Positions 1 to 11,078 are shown, counted from the stretch's first letter. The stretch: DNA of 64,000 nucleotides from Ulva prolifera (GCA_023078555.1 CM041199.1:10651943-10715942), one strand, 5' to 3'. The notes: generated from the sequence alone by a model not told the origin. Made by a program: numbers and translations.

Positions 1-37
1 TTTGGGATGTCCATCATTCATTGCGTATTTTCTGCAG

Positions 38-80
38 ACACCATGGAGTGGTGTGGTGCAAAAGTGCACACTTTCCACCA
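38..80. other. Two adjacent dyads in class A monomers (representative)
   Basis: Bases 38-54 read 'acaccatggagtggtgt': 6-bp arms acacca/tggtgt around a 5-base centre. Bases 54-80 form a second dyad: left arm 'tggtgcaaaagtg' (54-66), centre 'ca', right arm 'cactttccacca' (69-80). It pairs as 6 bp, a small internal mismatch, then 5 bp. Both recur in nearly every A and D monomer. Common variation in the first dyad (tggag, tggcg, tggtg) falls in its centre, not the arms. Satellites often carry such dyads and they can extrude as cruciforms or bind dimeric proteins. No function is shown here. Confidence 0.7.
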
Positions 81-100
81 ACCCATGTGAATGGACTTGG

Positions 101-267
101 TTGTAGCCACGCAACCCCCCGCGCAGCAAAAGGTACGTTGCCATCAACATTCCAAGATGTTGGGGGGTTTGGGATGTCCATCATTCATTGCGTATTTTCT
201 GCAGACACCATGGAGTGGTGTGGTGCAAAAGTGCACACTTTCCACCAACCCATGTGAATGGACTTGG
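101..267 (+). repeat. Class A monomer, representative (167 bp)
   Basis: First complete monomer in the window. In order it has 'ttgtagccacgcaacccccc', a variable box ('gcagcaaaaggtacgttgcc' here, 'gcatcaaaaggtacgtcgcc' in others), 'caagatgttgggggg', 'gggatgtccatcattcattg', 'cgtattttctgcagacacc' with PstI CTGCAG, then NcoI CCATGG, 'gagtggtgtggtgc', the dyad core and 'ccaccaacccatgtgaatgg'. It is one base longer than B because it has 'accaaccc' where B has 'accaacc'. Class A dominates 1-32 kb. Its box variants (gtcccc, gttgcc, gtcgac, gtcgcc, catcgcg) are the markers that let copies of one higher-order unit be matched. Confidence 0.95.
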
Positions 268-934
268 TTGTAGCCACGCAACCCCCCGCGCATCAAAAGG
301 TACGTCCCCATGAACATTCAAAGATGTTGGGGGGTATGGGATGTCCATCATCCATTGCGTATTTTCTGCAGACACCATGGCGTGGTGTGGTGCAAAAGTG
401 CACACTTTCCACCAACCCATGTGAATGGACTTGGTTGTAGCCACGCAACCCCCCGCGCATCAAAAGGTACGTCGCCATGAACATTCAAAGATGTTGGGGG
501 GTATGAGATGTCCATCATTCATTGCGTATTTTCTGCAGACACCATGGAGTGGTGTGGTGCAAAAATGCACACTTTCCACCAACCCATGTGAATGGACTTG
601 GTTGTAGCCACGCAACCCCCCGCGCAGCAAAAGGTACGTTGCCATCAACATTCCAAGATGTTGGGGGGTATGGGATGTCCATCATTCATTGCGTATTTTC
701 TGCAGACACCATGGAGTGGTGTGGTGCAAAAGTGCACACTTTCCACCAACCCATGTGAATGGACTTGGTTGTAGCCACGCAACCCCCCGCGCATCAAAAG
801 GTACGTCCCCATGAACATTCAAAGATGTTGGGGGGTATGGGATGATTATCGTTCATTGCATATTTGCTGGTGACTCCCAGGAGTGGCGTGGGGCAAAAGT
901 GCACACTTTTCACCAACCATGTGAATGGACTTGG

Positions 935-1099
935 CTATAGACAAGCATACCCCCGCGCACCATAGGGAAGTTGCCAGAAACATCCTTTGATTCTGAAAGA
1001 TCTAGGACGTCAAGTATGCATTTCACAGTTGTTGCTAACTTCCAGGAGTGGCGTGGAACAAAAGTGCACACTTTTCACCAACCATGTGAATGGACTTGG
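935..1099 (+). repeat. Class C monomer, representative (165 bp) and list of all copies
   Basis: The most diverged class. It starts 'ctatagacaagcataccccc', contains 'gaaagatctaggacgtcaag' (BglII AGATCT, AatII GACGTC) and lacks the G6 tract. From 'aggagtggcgtgg' to the end it matches class B apart from 'aac' in place of 'ggc'. Its first part still aligns to B by eye (shared 'cccccgcgca', 'tgcc', 'aacat', 'ttgct'), so it is an old paralogue, not an insertion. Starts of all copies: 935, 2098, 3095, 3759, 4257, 5587, 6919, 7917, 9249, 10247, 14915, 16579, 18744, 20408, 21907, 22404, 23901, 24398, 26396, 27228, 27559, 29557, 30389, 30720, 31719, 32050, 33048, 33879, 34376, 35041, 36870, 38033, 38402, 38899, 39896, 40265, 41263, 41428, 41797, 42294, 43457, 43788, 44951, 45320, 46318, 47982, 48479, 48848, 49846, 51010, 51507, 51876, 52874, 54038, 54701, 55198, 56862, 57565, 58230, 58895, 59598, 60263, 60928, 61760, 62425, 63922 (cut by the edge). 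Confidence 0.95.
1044..1099. other. Shared 3' box with 'gtgcac' dyad (representative, class C copy)
   Basis: The last 56 bp of class C, from 'aggagtggcg' to 'ggacttgg', is the part nearly identical between the otherwise diverged B and C classes. It contains the 16-base inverted repeat 'aaaagtgcacactttt' (1060-1075), with 7-bp arms around 'ca' and an ApaLI site GTGCAC. The equivalent position in A has the looser two-part dyad. Retention in all classes suggests either a conversion tract boundary just upstream or a constraint such as protein binding; both are inference. Confidence 0.7.
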
Positions 1100-1266
1100 T
1101 TGTAGCCACGCAACCCCCCGCGCAGCAAAAGGTACGTCGCCATCAACATTCCAAGATGTTGGGGGGTATGGGATGTCCATCATTCATTGCGTATTTTCTG
1201 CAGACACCATGGAGTGGTGTAATGCAAAAGTGCACACTTTCCACCAACCCATGTGAACGGACTTGG

Positions 1267-1432
1267 TTGCAGCCACGCAACCCCCCGCACATCAAAGGTA
1301 CGATGACATGAACATTCTAAGATGTTGGGGGGTATGGGATGTCCATCATTCATTGCGTATTTTCTGCAGACACCATGGAGTGGTGTAATGCAAAAGTGCA
1401 CACTTTCCACCAACCCATGTGAACGGACTTGG
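1267..1432 (+). repeat. Class D monomer, representative (166 bp)
   Basis: A derivative of class A. It is preceded by 'gtgaacggacttgg' and starts 'ttgcagcc' (A has 'ttgtagcc'). It has 'gcacatcaaaggtacgatga', which is one A shorter than class A and has lost the GCGC CpG. The rest, including the PstI/NcoI block, is A-like. The monomer upstream of a D usually has 'gtaatgcaaaag' instead of 'gtggtgcaaaag'. In the right part of the window (from 57.9 kb) D copies carry a C7 tract and 'tacgacgacatg', restoring 167 bp, so they are a separate sub-lineage. Confidence 0.92.
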
Positions 1433-1931
1433 TTGCAGCCACGCAACCCCCCGCACATCAAAGGTACGACTACATGAACATTCCAAGATGTTGGGGGGCA
1501 TGGGATGTCCATCATTCATTGCGTATTTTCTGCAGACACCATGGAGTGGTGTGGTGCAAAAGTGCACACTTTCCACCAACCCATGTGAATGGACTTGGTT
1601 GTAGCCACGCAACCCCCCGCGCATCAAAAGGTACGTCGACATGAACATTCAAAGATGTTGGGGGGTATGGGATGTCCATCATTCATTGCGTATTTTCTGC
1701 AGACACCATGGAGTGGTGTAATGCAAAAGTGCACACTTTCCACCAACCCATGTGAACGGACTTGGTTGCAGCCACGCAACCCCCCGCACATCAAAGGTAC
1801 GATGACATGAACATTCTAAGATGTTGGGGGGTATGGGATGTCCATCATTCATTGCGTATTTTCTGCAGACACCATGGCGTGGTGTGGTGCAAAAGTGCAC
1901 ACTTTCCACCAACCCATGTGAATGGACTTGG

Positions 1932-2097
1932 TTGTAGCCACGCAACCCCCCGCGCATGAAAAGGTACGTCGCCATGAACATTCCAAGATGTTGGGGGGTA
2001 TGGGATGATTATCATTCATTGCATATTTGCTGGTGACTCCCAGGAGTGGCGTGGGGCAAAAGTGCACACTTTTCACCAACCATGTGAATGGACTTGG
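1932..2097 (+). repeat. Class B monomer, representative (166 bp)
   Basis: The first ~77 bp are A-like ('ttgtagccacgcaacccccc', 'gcatgaaaaggtacgtcgcc', 'caagatgttgggggg'). After 'tatggg' it switches to 'atgattatcattcattgc', 'atatttgctggtgactccc' and 'aggagtggcgtggggcaaaa', so it lacks both PstI and NcoI. The dyad core here is the symmetric 'aaaagtgcacactttt', and the end is 'caccaaccatgtgaatgg', one C shorter than A. A B monomer often directly precedes C. Class B is the commonest type between about 32.7 and 55 kb. Confidence 0.94.
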
Positions 2098-4256
2098 CTA
2101 TAGACAAGCATACCCCCGCGCACCATAGGGAAGTTGCCAGAAACATCCTTTGATTCTGAAAGATCTAGGACGTCAAGTATGCATTTCACAGTTGTTGCTA
2201 ACTTCCAGGAGTGGCGTGGAACAAAAGTGCACACTTTTCACCAACCATGTGAATGGACTTGGTTGTAGCCACGCAACCCCCCGCGCAGCAAAAGGTACGT
2301 CGCCATCAACATTCCAAGATGTTGGGGGGTATGGGATGTCCATCATTCATTGCGTATTTTCTGCAGACACCATGGAGTGGTGTAATGCAAAAGTGCACAC
2401 TTTCCACCAACCCATGTGAACGGACTTGGTTGCAGCCACGCAACCCCCCGCACATCAAAGGTACGATGACATGAACATTCTAAGATGTTGGGGGGTATGG
2501 GATGTCCATCATTCATTGCGTATTTTCTGCAGACACCATGGCGTGGTGTGGTGCAAAAGTGCACACTTTCCACCAACCCATGTGAATGGACTTGGTTGTA
2601 GCCACGCAACCCCCCGCGCATCAAAAGGTACGTCGACATGAACATTCAAAGATGTTGGGGGGTATGGGATGTCCATCATTCATTGCGTATTTTCTGCAGA
2701 CACCATGGAGTGGTGTAATGCAAAAGTGCACACTTTCCACCAACCCATGTGAACGGACTTGGTTGCAGCCACGCAACCCCCCGCACATCAAAGGTACGAT
2801 GACATGAACATTCTAAGATGTTGGGGGGTATGGGATGTCCATCATTCATTGCGTATTTTCTGCAGACACCATGGCGTGGTGTGGTGCAAAAGTGCACACT
2901 TTCCACCAACCCATGTGAATGGACTTGGTTGTAGCCACGCAACCCCCCGCGCATGAAAAGGTACGTCGCCATGAACATTCCAAGATGTTGGGGGGTATGG
3001 GATGATTATCATTCATTGCATATTTGCTGGTGACTCCCAGGAGTGGCGTGGGGCAAAAGTGCACACTTTTCACCAACCATGTGAATGGACTTGGCTATAG
3101 ACAAGCATACCCCCGCGCACCATAGGGAAGTTGCCAGAAACATCCTTTGATTCTGAAAGATCTAGGACGTCAAGTATGCATTTCACAGTTGTTGCTAACT
3201 TCCAGGAGTGGCGTGGAACAAAAGTGCACACTTTTCACCAACCATGTGAATGGACTTGGTTGTAGCCACGCAACCCCCCGCGCAGCAAAAGGTACGTCGC
3301 CATCAACATTCCAAGATGTTGGGGGGTATGGGATGTCCATCATTCATTGCGTATTTTCTGCAGACACCATGGAGTGGTGTAATGCAAAAGTGCACACTTT
3401 CCACCAACCCATGTGAACGGACTTGGTTGCAGCCACGCAACCCCCCGCACATCAAAGGTACGATGACATGAACATTCTAAGATGTTGGGGGGTATGGGAT
3501 GTCCATCATTCATTGCGTATTTTCTGCAGACACCATGGCGTGGTGTGGTGCAAAAGTGCACACTTTCCACCAACCCATGTGAATGGACTTGGTTGTAGCC
3601 ACGCAACCCCCCGCGCATGAAAAGGTACGTCGCCATGAACATTCCAAGATGTTGGGGGGTATGGGATGATTATCATTCATTGCATATTTGCTGGTGACTC
3701 CCAGGAGTGGCGTGGGGCAAAAGTGCACACTTTTCACCAACCATGTGAATGGACTTGGCTATAGACAAGCATACCCCCGCGCACCATAGGGAAGTTGCCA
3801 GAAACATCCTTTGATTCTGAAAGATCTAGGACGTCAAGTATGCATTTCACAGTTGTTGCTAACTTCCAGGAGTGGCGTGGAACAAAAGTGCACACTTTTC
3901 ACCAACCATGTGAATGGACTTGGTTGTAGCCACGCAACCCCCCGCGCAGCAAAAGGTACGTCGCCATCAACATTCCAAGATGTTGGGGGGTATGGGATGT
4001 CCATCATTCATTGCGTATTTTCTGCAGACACCATGGAGTGGTGTGGTGCAAAAGTGCACACTTTCCACCAACCCATGTGAATGGACTTGGTTGTAGCCAC
4101 GCAACCCCCCGCGCATGAAAAGGTACGTCGCCATGAACATTCCAAGATGTTGGGGGGTATGGGATGATTATCATTCATTGCATATTTGCTGGTGACTCCC
4201 AGGAGTGGCGTGGGGCAAAAGTGCACACTTTTCACCAACCATGTGAATGGACTTGG
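2098..4256 (+). repeat. Nested duplications: 6-mer (997 bp), 4-mer (664 bp), 3-mer (498 bp)
   Basis: C monomers at 2098, 3095, 3759 and 4257 give intervals of 997, 664 and 498 bp, that is 6, 4 and 3 monomers. The D-B-C block at 1766-2262 recurs at 2763-3259 (+997) and 3427-3923 (+664). The stepwise shortening looks like successive unequal exchanges that each dropped monomers from the inside of the unit. Confidence 0.88.
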
Positions 4257-5586
4257 CTATAGACAAGCATACCCCCGCGCACCATAGGGAAGTTGCCAGA
4301 AACATCATTTGATTCTGAAAGATCTAGGACGTCAAGTATGCATTTCACAGTTGTTGCTAACTTCCAGGAGTGGCGTGGAACAAAAGTGCACACTTTTCAC
4401 CAACCATGTGAATGGACTTGGTTGCAGCCACGCAACCCCCCGCACATCAAAGGTACGATGACATGAACATTCTAAGATGTTGGGGGGTATGGGATGTCCA
4501 TCATTCATTGCGTATTTTCTGCAGACACCATGGCGTGGTGTGGTGCAAAAGTGCACACTTTCCACCAACCCATGTGAATGGACTTGGTTGTAGCCACGCA
4601 ACCCCCCGCGCATGAAAAGGTACGTCGCCATGAACATTCCAAGATGTTGGGGGGTATGGGATGATTATCGTTCATTGCATATTTGCTGCTAACTTCCAGG
4701 AGTGGCGTGGAACAAAAGTGCACACTTTTCACCAACCATGTGAATGGACTTGGTTGTAGCCACGCAACCCCCCGCGCATCAAAAGGTACGTCGCCATCAA
4801 CATTCCAAGATGTTGGGGGCTATGGGATGTCCATCATTCATTGCGTATTTTCTGCAGACACCATGGAGTGGTGTGGTGCAAAAGTGCACACTTTCCACCA
4901 ACCCATGTGAATGGACTTGGTTGTAGCCACGCAACCCCCCGCGCATCAAAAGGTACGTCCCCATGAACATTCAAAGATGTTGGGGGGTATGGGATGTCCA
5001 TCATCCATTGCGTATTTTCTGCATACACCATGGAGTGGTGTGGTGCAAAAGTGCACATTTTCCACCAACCCATGTGAATGGACTTGGTTGTAGCCACGCA
5101 ACCCCCCGCGCATCAAAAGGTACGTCCCCATGAACATTCAAAGATGTTGGGGGGTATGGGATGTCCATCATCCATTGCGTATTTTCTGCAGACACCATGG
5201 AGTGGTGTGGTGCAAAAGTGCACACTTTCCACCAACCCATGTGAATGGACTTGGTTGTAGCCACGCAACCCCCCGCGCATCAAAAGGTACGTCGCCATGA
5301 ACATTCCAAGATGTTGGGGGGTATGGGATGATTATCGTTCATTGCATATTTGCTGCTGACTCCCAGGAGTGGCGTGGGGCAAAAGTGCACACTTTTCACC
5401 AACCATGTGAATGGACTTGGTTGTAGCCACGCAACCCCCCGCGCATGAAAAGGTACGTCGCCATGAACATTCCAAGATGTTGGGGGGTATGGGATGATTA
5501 TCATTCATTGCATATTTGCTGGTGACTCCCAGGAGTGGCGTGGGGCAAAAGTGCACACTTTTCACCAACCATGTGAATGGACTCGG
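4257..5586 (+). repeat. C-to-C unit, 8 monomers, with a B/C chimera
   Basis: C (4257) joins directly to a D monomer (4422). The next monomer (4588-4753) is chimeric: its first half is B ('gcatgaaaagg', 'gattatcgttcattgcat') and at 'tttgctgctaacttccagg' it switches to the class C tail with 'gtggaacaaaag'. Three A monomers (4754, 4921, 5088) and two B monomers (5255, 5421) follow. The A at 4921 has lost PstI ('ctgcatac'). Confidence 0.85.
4588..4753 (+). repeat. Chimeric monomer: B front, C tail
   Basis: It begins as class B and changes to class C inside the shared 'tttgctg' region at about 4681-4690 ('gctgctaacttccagg', then 'ggaacaaaag'). This is the only copy of this junction that I found. 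A crossover between misaligned B and C would produce it. Confidence 0.8.
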
Positions 5587-7916
5587 CTATAGACAAGCAT
5601 ACCCCCGCGCACCATAGGGAAGTTGCCAGAAACATCCTTTGATTCTGAAAGATCTAGGACGTCAAGTATGCATTTCACAGTTGTTGCTAACTTCCAGGAG
5701 TGGCGTGGAACAAAAGTGCACACTTTTCACCAACCATGTGAATGGACTTGGTTGTAGCCACGCAACCCCCCGCGCAGCAAAAGGTACGTCGCCATCAACA
5801 TTCCAAGATGTTGGGGGGTATGGGATGTCCATCATTCATTGCGTATTTTCTGCAGACACCATGGAGTGGTGTAATGCAAAAGTGCACACTTTCCACCAAC
5901 CCATGTGAACGGACTTGGTTGCAGCCACGCAACCCCCCGCACATCAAAGGTACGATGACATGAACATTCCAAGATGTTGGGGGGTATGGGATGTCCATCA
6001 TTCATTGCGTATTTTCTGCAGACACCATGGAGTGGTGTGGTGCAAAAATGCACACTTTCCACCAACCCATGTGAATGGACTTGGTTGTAGCCACGCAACC
6101 CCCCGCGCAGCAAAAGGTACGTTGCCATCAACATTCCAAGATGTTGGGGGGTTTGGGATGTCCATCATTCATTGCGTATTTTCTGCAGACACCATGGAGT
6201 GGTGTGGTGCAAAAGTGCACACTTTCCACCAACCCATGTGAATGGACTTGGTTGTAGCCACGCAACCCCCCGCGCAGCAAAAGGTACGTTGCCATCAACA
6301 TTCCAAGATGTTGGGGGGTTTGGGATGTCCATCATTCATTGCGTATTTTCTGCAGACACCATGGAGTGGTGTGGTGCAAAAGTGCACACTTTCCACCAAC
6401 CCATGTGAATGGACTTGGTTGTAGCCACGCAACCCCCCGCGCATCAAAAGGTACGTCCCCATGAACATTCAAAGATGTTGGGGGGTATGGGATGTCCATC
6501 ATCCATTGCGTATTTTCTGCAGACACCATGGCGTGGTGTGGTGCAAAAGTGCACACTTTCCACCAACCCATGTGAATGGACTTGGTTGTAGCCACGCAAC
6601 CCCCCGCGCATCAAAAGGTACGTCGCCATGAACATTCTAAGATGTTGGGGGGTATGAGATGTCCATCATTCATTGCGTATTTTCTGCAGACACCATGGAG
6701 TGGTGTGGTGCAAAAATGCACACTTTCCACCAACCCATGTGAATGGACTTGGTTGTAGCCACGCAACCCCCCGCGCATGAAAAGGTACGTCGCCATGAAC
6801 ATTCCAAGATGTTGGGGGGTATGGGATGATTATCATTCATTGCATATTTGCTGGTGACTCCCAGGAGTGGCGTGGGGCAAAAGTGCACACTTTTCACCAA
6901 CCATGTGAATGGACTTGGCTATAGACAAGCATACCCCCGCGCACCATAGGGAAGTTGCCAGAAACATCCTTTGATTCTGAAAGATCTAGGACGTCAAGTA
7001 TGCATTTCACAGTTGTTGCTAACTTCCAGGAGTGGCGTGGAACAAAAGTGCACACTTTTCACCAACCATGTGAATGGACTTGGTTGTAGCCACGCAACCC
7101 CCCGCGCAGCAAAAGGTACGTCGCCATCAACATTCCAAGATGTTGGGGGGTATGGGATGTCCATCATTCATTGCGTATTTTCTGCAGACACCATGGAGTG
7201 GTGTAATGCAAAAGTGCACACTTTCCACCAACCCATGTGAACGGACTTGGTTGCAGCCACGCAACCCCCCGCACATCAAAGGTACGATGACATGAACATT
7301 CCAAGATGTTGGGGGGTATGGGATGTCCATCATTCATTGCGTATTTTCTGCAGACACCATGGAGTGGTGTGGTGCAAAAATGCACACTTTCCACCAACCC
7401 ATGTGAATGGACTTGGTTGTAGCCACGCAACCCCCCGCGCAGCAAAAGGTACGTTGCCATCAACATTCCAAGATGTTGGGGGGTTTGGGATGTCCATCAT
7501 TCATTGCGTATTTTCTGCAGACACCATGGTGTGGTGTGGTGCAAAAGTGCACACTTTCCACCAACCCATGTGAATGGACTTGGTTGTAGCCACGCAACCC
7601 CCCGCGCATGAAAAGGTACGTCGCCATGAACATTCCAAGATGTTGGGGGGTATGGGATGATTATCATTCATTGCATATTTGCTGCTGACTCCCAGGAGTG
7701 GCGTGGGGCAAAAGTGCACACTTTTCACCAACCATGTGAATGGACTTGGTTGTAGCCACGCAACCCCCCCGCGCATGAAAAGGTACGTCGCCATGAACAT
7801 TCCAAGATGTTGGGGGGTATGGGATGATTATCATTCATTGCATATTTGCTGGTGACTCCCAGGAGTGGCGTGGGGCAAAAGTGCACACTTTTCACCAACC
7901 ATGTGAATGGACTCGG
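5587..7916 (+). repeat. 2330-bp higher-order unit (14-mer), copy 1
   Basis: This C-to-C block has an internal second C at 6919, so the unit is 8 + 6 monomers (1332 + 998 bp). It contains an A-D-A2-A2-A1 run, an A with 'gtatgagatgtcc' (6586 onward) and, near its end, an A with the altered dyad centre 'ccatggtgtgg' (7525) and a C7 tract (7764-7770). The next 2330 bp repeat the same order and rare markers. One visible difference is T at 6638 against A at 8968. Confidence 0.93.
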
Positions 7917-10246
7917 CTATAGACAAGCATACCCCCGCGCACCATAGGGAAGTTGCCAGAAACATCCTTTGATTCTGAAAGATCTAGGACGTCAAGTATG
8001 CATTTCACAGTTGTTGCTAACTTCCAGGAGTGGCGTGGAACAAAAGTGCACACTTTTCACCAACCATGTGAATGGACTTGGTTGTAGCCACGCAACCCCC
8101 CGCGCAGCAAAAGGTACGTCGCCATCAACATTCCAAGATGTTGGGGGGTATGGGATGTCCATCATTCATTGCGTATTTTCTGCAGACACCATGGAGTGGT
8201 GTAATGCAAAAGTGCACACTTTCCACCAACCCATGTGAACGGACTTGGTTGCAGCCACGCAACCCCCCGCACATCAAAGGTACGATGACATGAACATTCC
8301 AAGATGTTGGGGGGTATGGGATGTCCATCATTCATTGCGTATTTTCTGCAGACACCATGGAGTGGTGTGGTGCAAAAATGCACACTTTCCACCAACCCAT
8401 GTGAATGGACTTGGTTGTAGCCACGCAACCCCCCGCGCAGCAAAAGGTACGTTGCCATCAACATTCCAAGATGTTGGGGGGTTTGGGATGTCCATCATTC
8501 ATTGCGTATTTTCTGCAGACACCATGGAGTGGTGTGGTGCAAAAGTGCACACTTTCCACCAACCCATGTGAATGGACTTGGTTGTAGCCACGCAACCCCC
8601 CGCGCAGCAAAAGGTACGTTGCCATCAACATTCCAAGATGTTGGGGGGTTTGGGATGTCCATCATTCATTGCGTATTTTCTGCAGACACCATGGAGTGGT
8701 GTGGTGCAAAAGTGCACACTTTCCACCAACCCATGTGAATGGACTTGGTTGTAGCCACGCAACCCCCCGCGCATCAAAAGGTACGTCCCCATGAACATTC
8801 AAAGATGTTGGGGGGTATGGGATGTCCATCATCCATTGCGTATTTTCTGCAGACACCATGGCGTGGTGTGGTGCAAAAGTGCACACTTTCCACCAACCCA
8901 TGTGAATGGACTTGGTTGTAGCCACGCAACCCCCCGCGCATCAAAAGGTACGTCGCCATGAACATTCAAAGATGTTGGGGGGTATGAGATGTCCATCATT
9001 CATTGCGTATTTTCTGCAGACACCATGGAGTGGTGTGGTGCAAAAATGCACACTTTCCACCAACCCATGTGAATGGACTTGGTTGTAGCCACGCAACCCC
9101 CCGCGCATGAAAAGGTACGTCGCCATGAACATTCCAAGATGTTGGGGGGTATGGGATGATTATCATTCATTGCATATTTGCTGGTGACTCCCAGGAGTGG
9201 CGTGGGGCAAAAGTGCACACTTTTCACCAACCATGTGAATGGACTTGGCTATAGACAAGCATACCCCCGCGCACCATAGGGAAGTTGCCAGAAACATCCT
9301 TTGATTCTGAAAGATCTAGGACGTCAAGTATGCATTTCACAGTTGTTGCTAACTTCCAGGAGTGGCGTGGAACAAAAGTGCACACTTTTCACCAACCATG
9401 TGAATGGACTTGGTTGTAGCCACGCAACCCCCCGCGCAGCAAAAGGTACGTCGCCATCAACATTCCAAGATGTTGGGGGGTATGGGATGTCCATCATTCA
9501 TTGCGTATTTTCTGCAGACACCATGGAGTGGTGTAATGCAAAAGTGCACACTTTCCACCAACCCATGTGAACGGACTTGGTTGCAGCCACGCAACCCCCC
9601 GCACATCAAAGGTACGATGACATGAACATTCCAAGATGTTGGGGGGTATGGGATGTCCATCATTCATTGCGTATTTTCTGCAGACACCATGGAGTGGTGT
9701 GGTGCAAAAATGCACACTTTCCACCAACCCATGTGAATGGACTTGGTTGTAGCCACGCAACCCCCCGCGCAGCAAAAGGTACGTTGCCATCAACATTCCA
9801 AGATGTTGGGGGGTTTGGGATGTCCATCATTCATTGCGTATTTTCTGCAGACACCATGGTGTGGTGTGGTGCAAAAGTGCACACTTTCCACCAACCCATG
9901 TGAATGGACTTGGTTGTAGCCACGCAACCCCCCGCGCATGAAAAGGTACGTCGCCATGAACATTCCAAGATGTTGGGGGGTATGGGATGATTATCATTCA
10001 TTGCATATTTGCTGCTGACTCCCAGGAGTGGCGTGGGGCAAAAGTGCACACTTTTCACCAACCATGTGAATGGACTTGGTTGTAGCCACGCAACCCCCCC
10101 GCGCATGAAAAGGTACGTCGCCATGAACATTCCAAGATGTTGGGGGGTATGGGATGATTATCATTCATTGCATATTTGCTGGTGACTCCCAGGAGTGGCG
10201 TGGGGCAAAAGTGCACACTTTTCACCAACCATGTGAATGGACTCGG
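7917..10246 (+). repeat. 2330-bp higher-order unit (14-mer), copy 2
   Basis: It matches copy 1 monomer by monomer, with C at 7917 and 9249 (offsets 2330 from 5587 and 6919), including the rare 'ccatggtgtgg' variant at about 9855 and the C7 tract near 10094. I found a single base difference (8968) between the copies from their conceptual products. Such identity implies a very recent duplication or continuing homogenisation, or an assembly duplication. Confidence 0.93.
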
Positions 10247-11078
10247 CTATAGACAAGCATACCCCCGCGCACCATAGGGAAGTTGCCAGAAACATCCTTT
10301 GATTCTGAAAGATCTAGGACGTCAAGTATGCATTTCACAGTTGTTGCTAACTTCCAGGAGTGGCGTGGAACAAAAGTGCACACTTTTCACCAACCATGTG
10401 AATGGACTTGGTTGTAGCCACGCAACCCCCCGCGCAGCAAAAGGTACGTCGCCATCAACATTCCAAGATGTTGGGGGGTATGGGATGTCCATCATTCATT
10501 GCGTATTTTCTGCAGACACCATGGAGTGGTGTAATGCAAAAGTGCACACTTTCCACCAACCCATGTGAATAGACTTGGTTGTAGCCACGCAACCCCCCGC
10601 GCAGCAAAAGGTACGTCGCCATCAACATTCCAAGATGTTGGGGGGTATGGGATGTCCATCATTCATTGCGTATTTTCTGCAGACACCATGGAGTGGTGTA
10701 ATGCAAAAGTGCACACTTTCCACCAACCCATGTGAACGGACTTGGTTGCAGCCACGCAACCCCCCGCACATCAAAGGTACGATGACATGAACATTCCAAG
10801 ATGTTGGGGGGTATGGGATGTCCATCATTCATTGCGTATTTTCTGCAGACACCATGGAGTGGTGTGGTGCAAAAATGCACACTTTCCACCAACCCATGTG
10901 AATGGACTTGGTTGTAGCCACGCAACCCCCCGCGCAGCAAAAGGTACGTTGCCATCAACATTCCAAGATGTTGGGGGGTTTGGGATGTCCATCATTCATT
11001 GCGTATTTTCTGCAGACACCATGGAGTGGTGTGGTGCAAAAGTGCACACTTTCCACCAACCCATGTGAATGGACTTGG
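10247..11078 (+). repeat. Partial third 2330-type copy with one extra monomer
   Basis: It starts like the two previous units (C at 10247, then A with 'gtaatgc'). That A is then repeated (10412-10578, then 10579 onward), with the first copy ending 'gtgaatagacttgg' instead of 'gtgaacggacttgg'. Beyond this point it matches copy 2 at +2497 bp (2330 + 167) until about 11078, where the 'caatcccccgcgcatc' variant begins. So it is a truncated unit carrying a one-monomer insertion. Confidence 0.85.

Larger units (their letters stand above)
1..934 (+). repeat. Left edge segment: partial A, four A monomers, one B
   Basis: A partial A monomer (1-100) is followed by A monomers at 101, 268, 435 and 602 and a B monomer at 769, then C at 935. 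Bases 1 to about 615 match 6152 to about 6766 (offset 6151) and 8482 onward in order and in variant markers, so the left edge is a further copy of part of the 2330-bp unit found at 5587-10246. The match breaks in the monomer beginning at 602, where the box 'gcagcaaaagg' replaces the expected 'gcatgaaaagg'. No gene is present. Confidence 0.88.
935..2097 (+). repeat. C-to-C unit, 7 monomers (1163 bp)
   Basis: Order: C (935), A with 'gtaatgc' (1100), D (1267), D with 'tacgactacatg' (1433), A with 'gtcgacatg' (1599), D (1766), B (1932). From about 1590 it matches the next unit at +997 bp, so it is the longer ancestor or sibling of the 6-mer at 2098-3094. Confidence 0.88.

Noticed and set aside
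935..1099. Class C as a transposon insertion into the satellite
   Set aside because: It replaces a monomer instead of lengthening one, has no terminal repeats or target-site duplication, and aligns along its length to class B at low identity.
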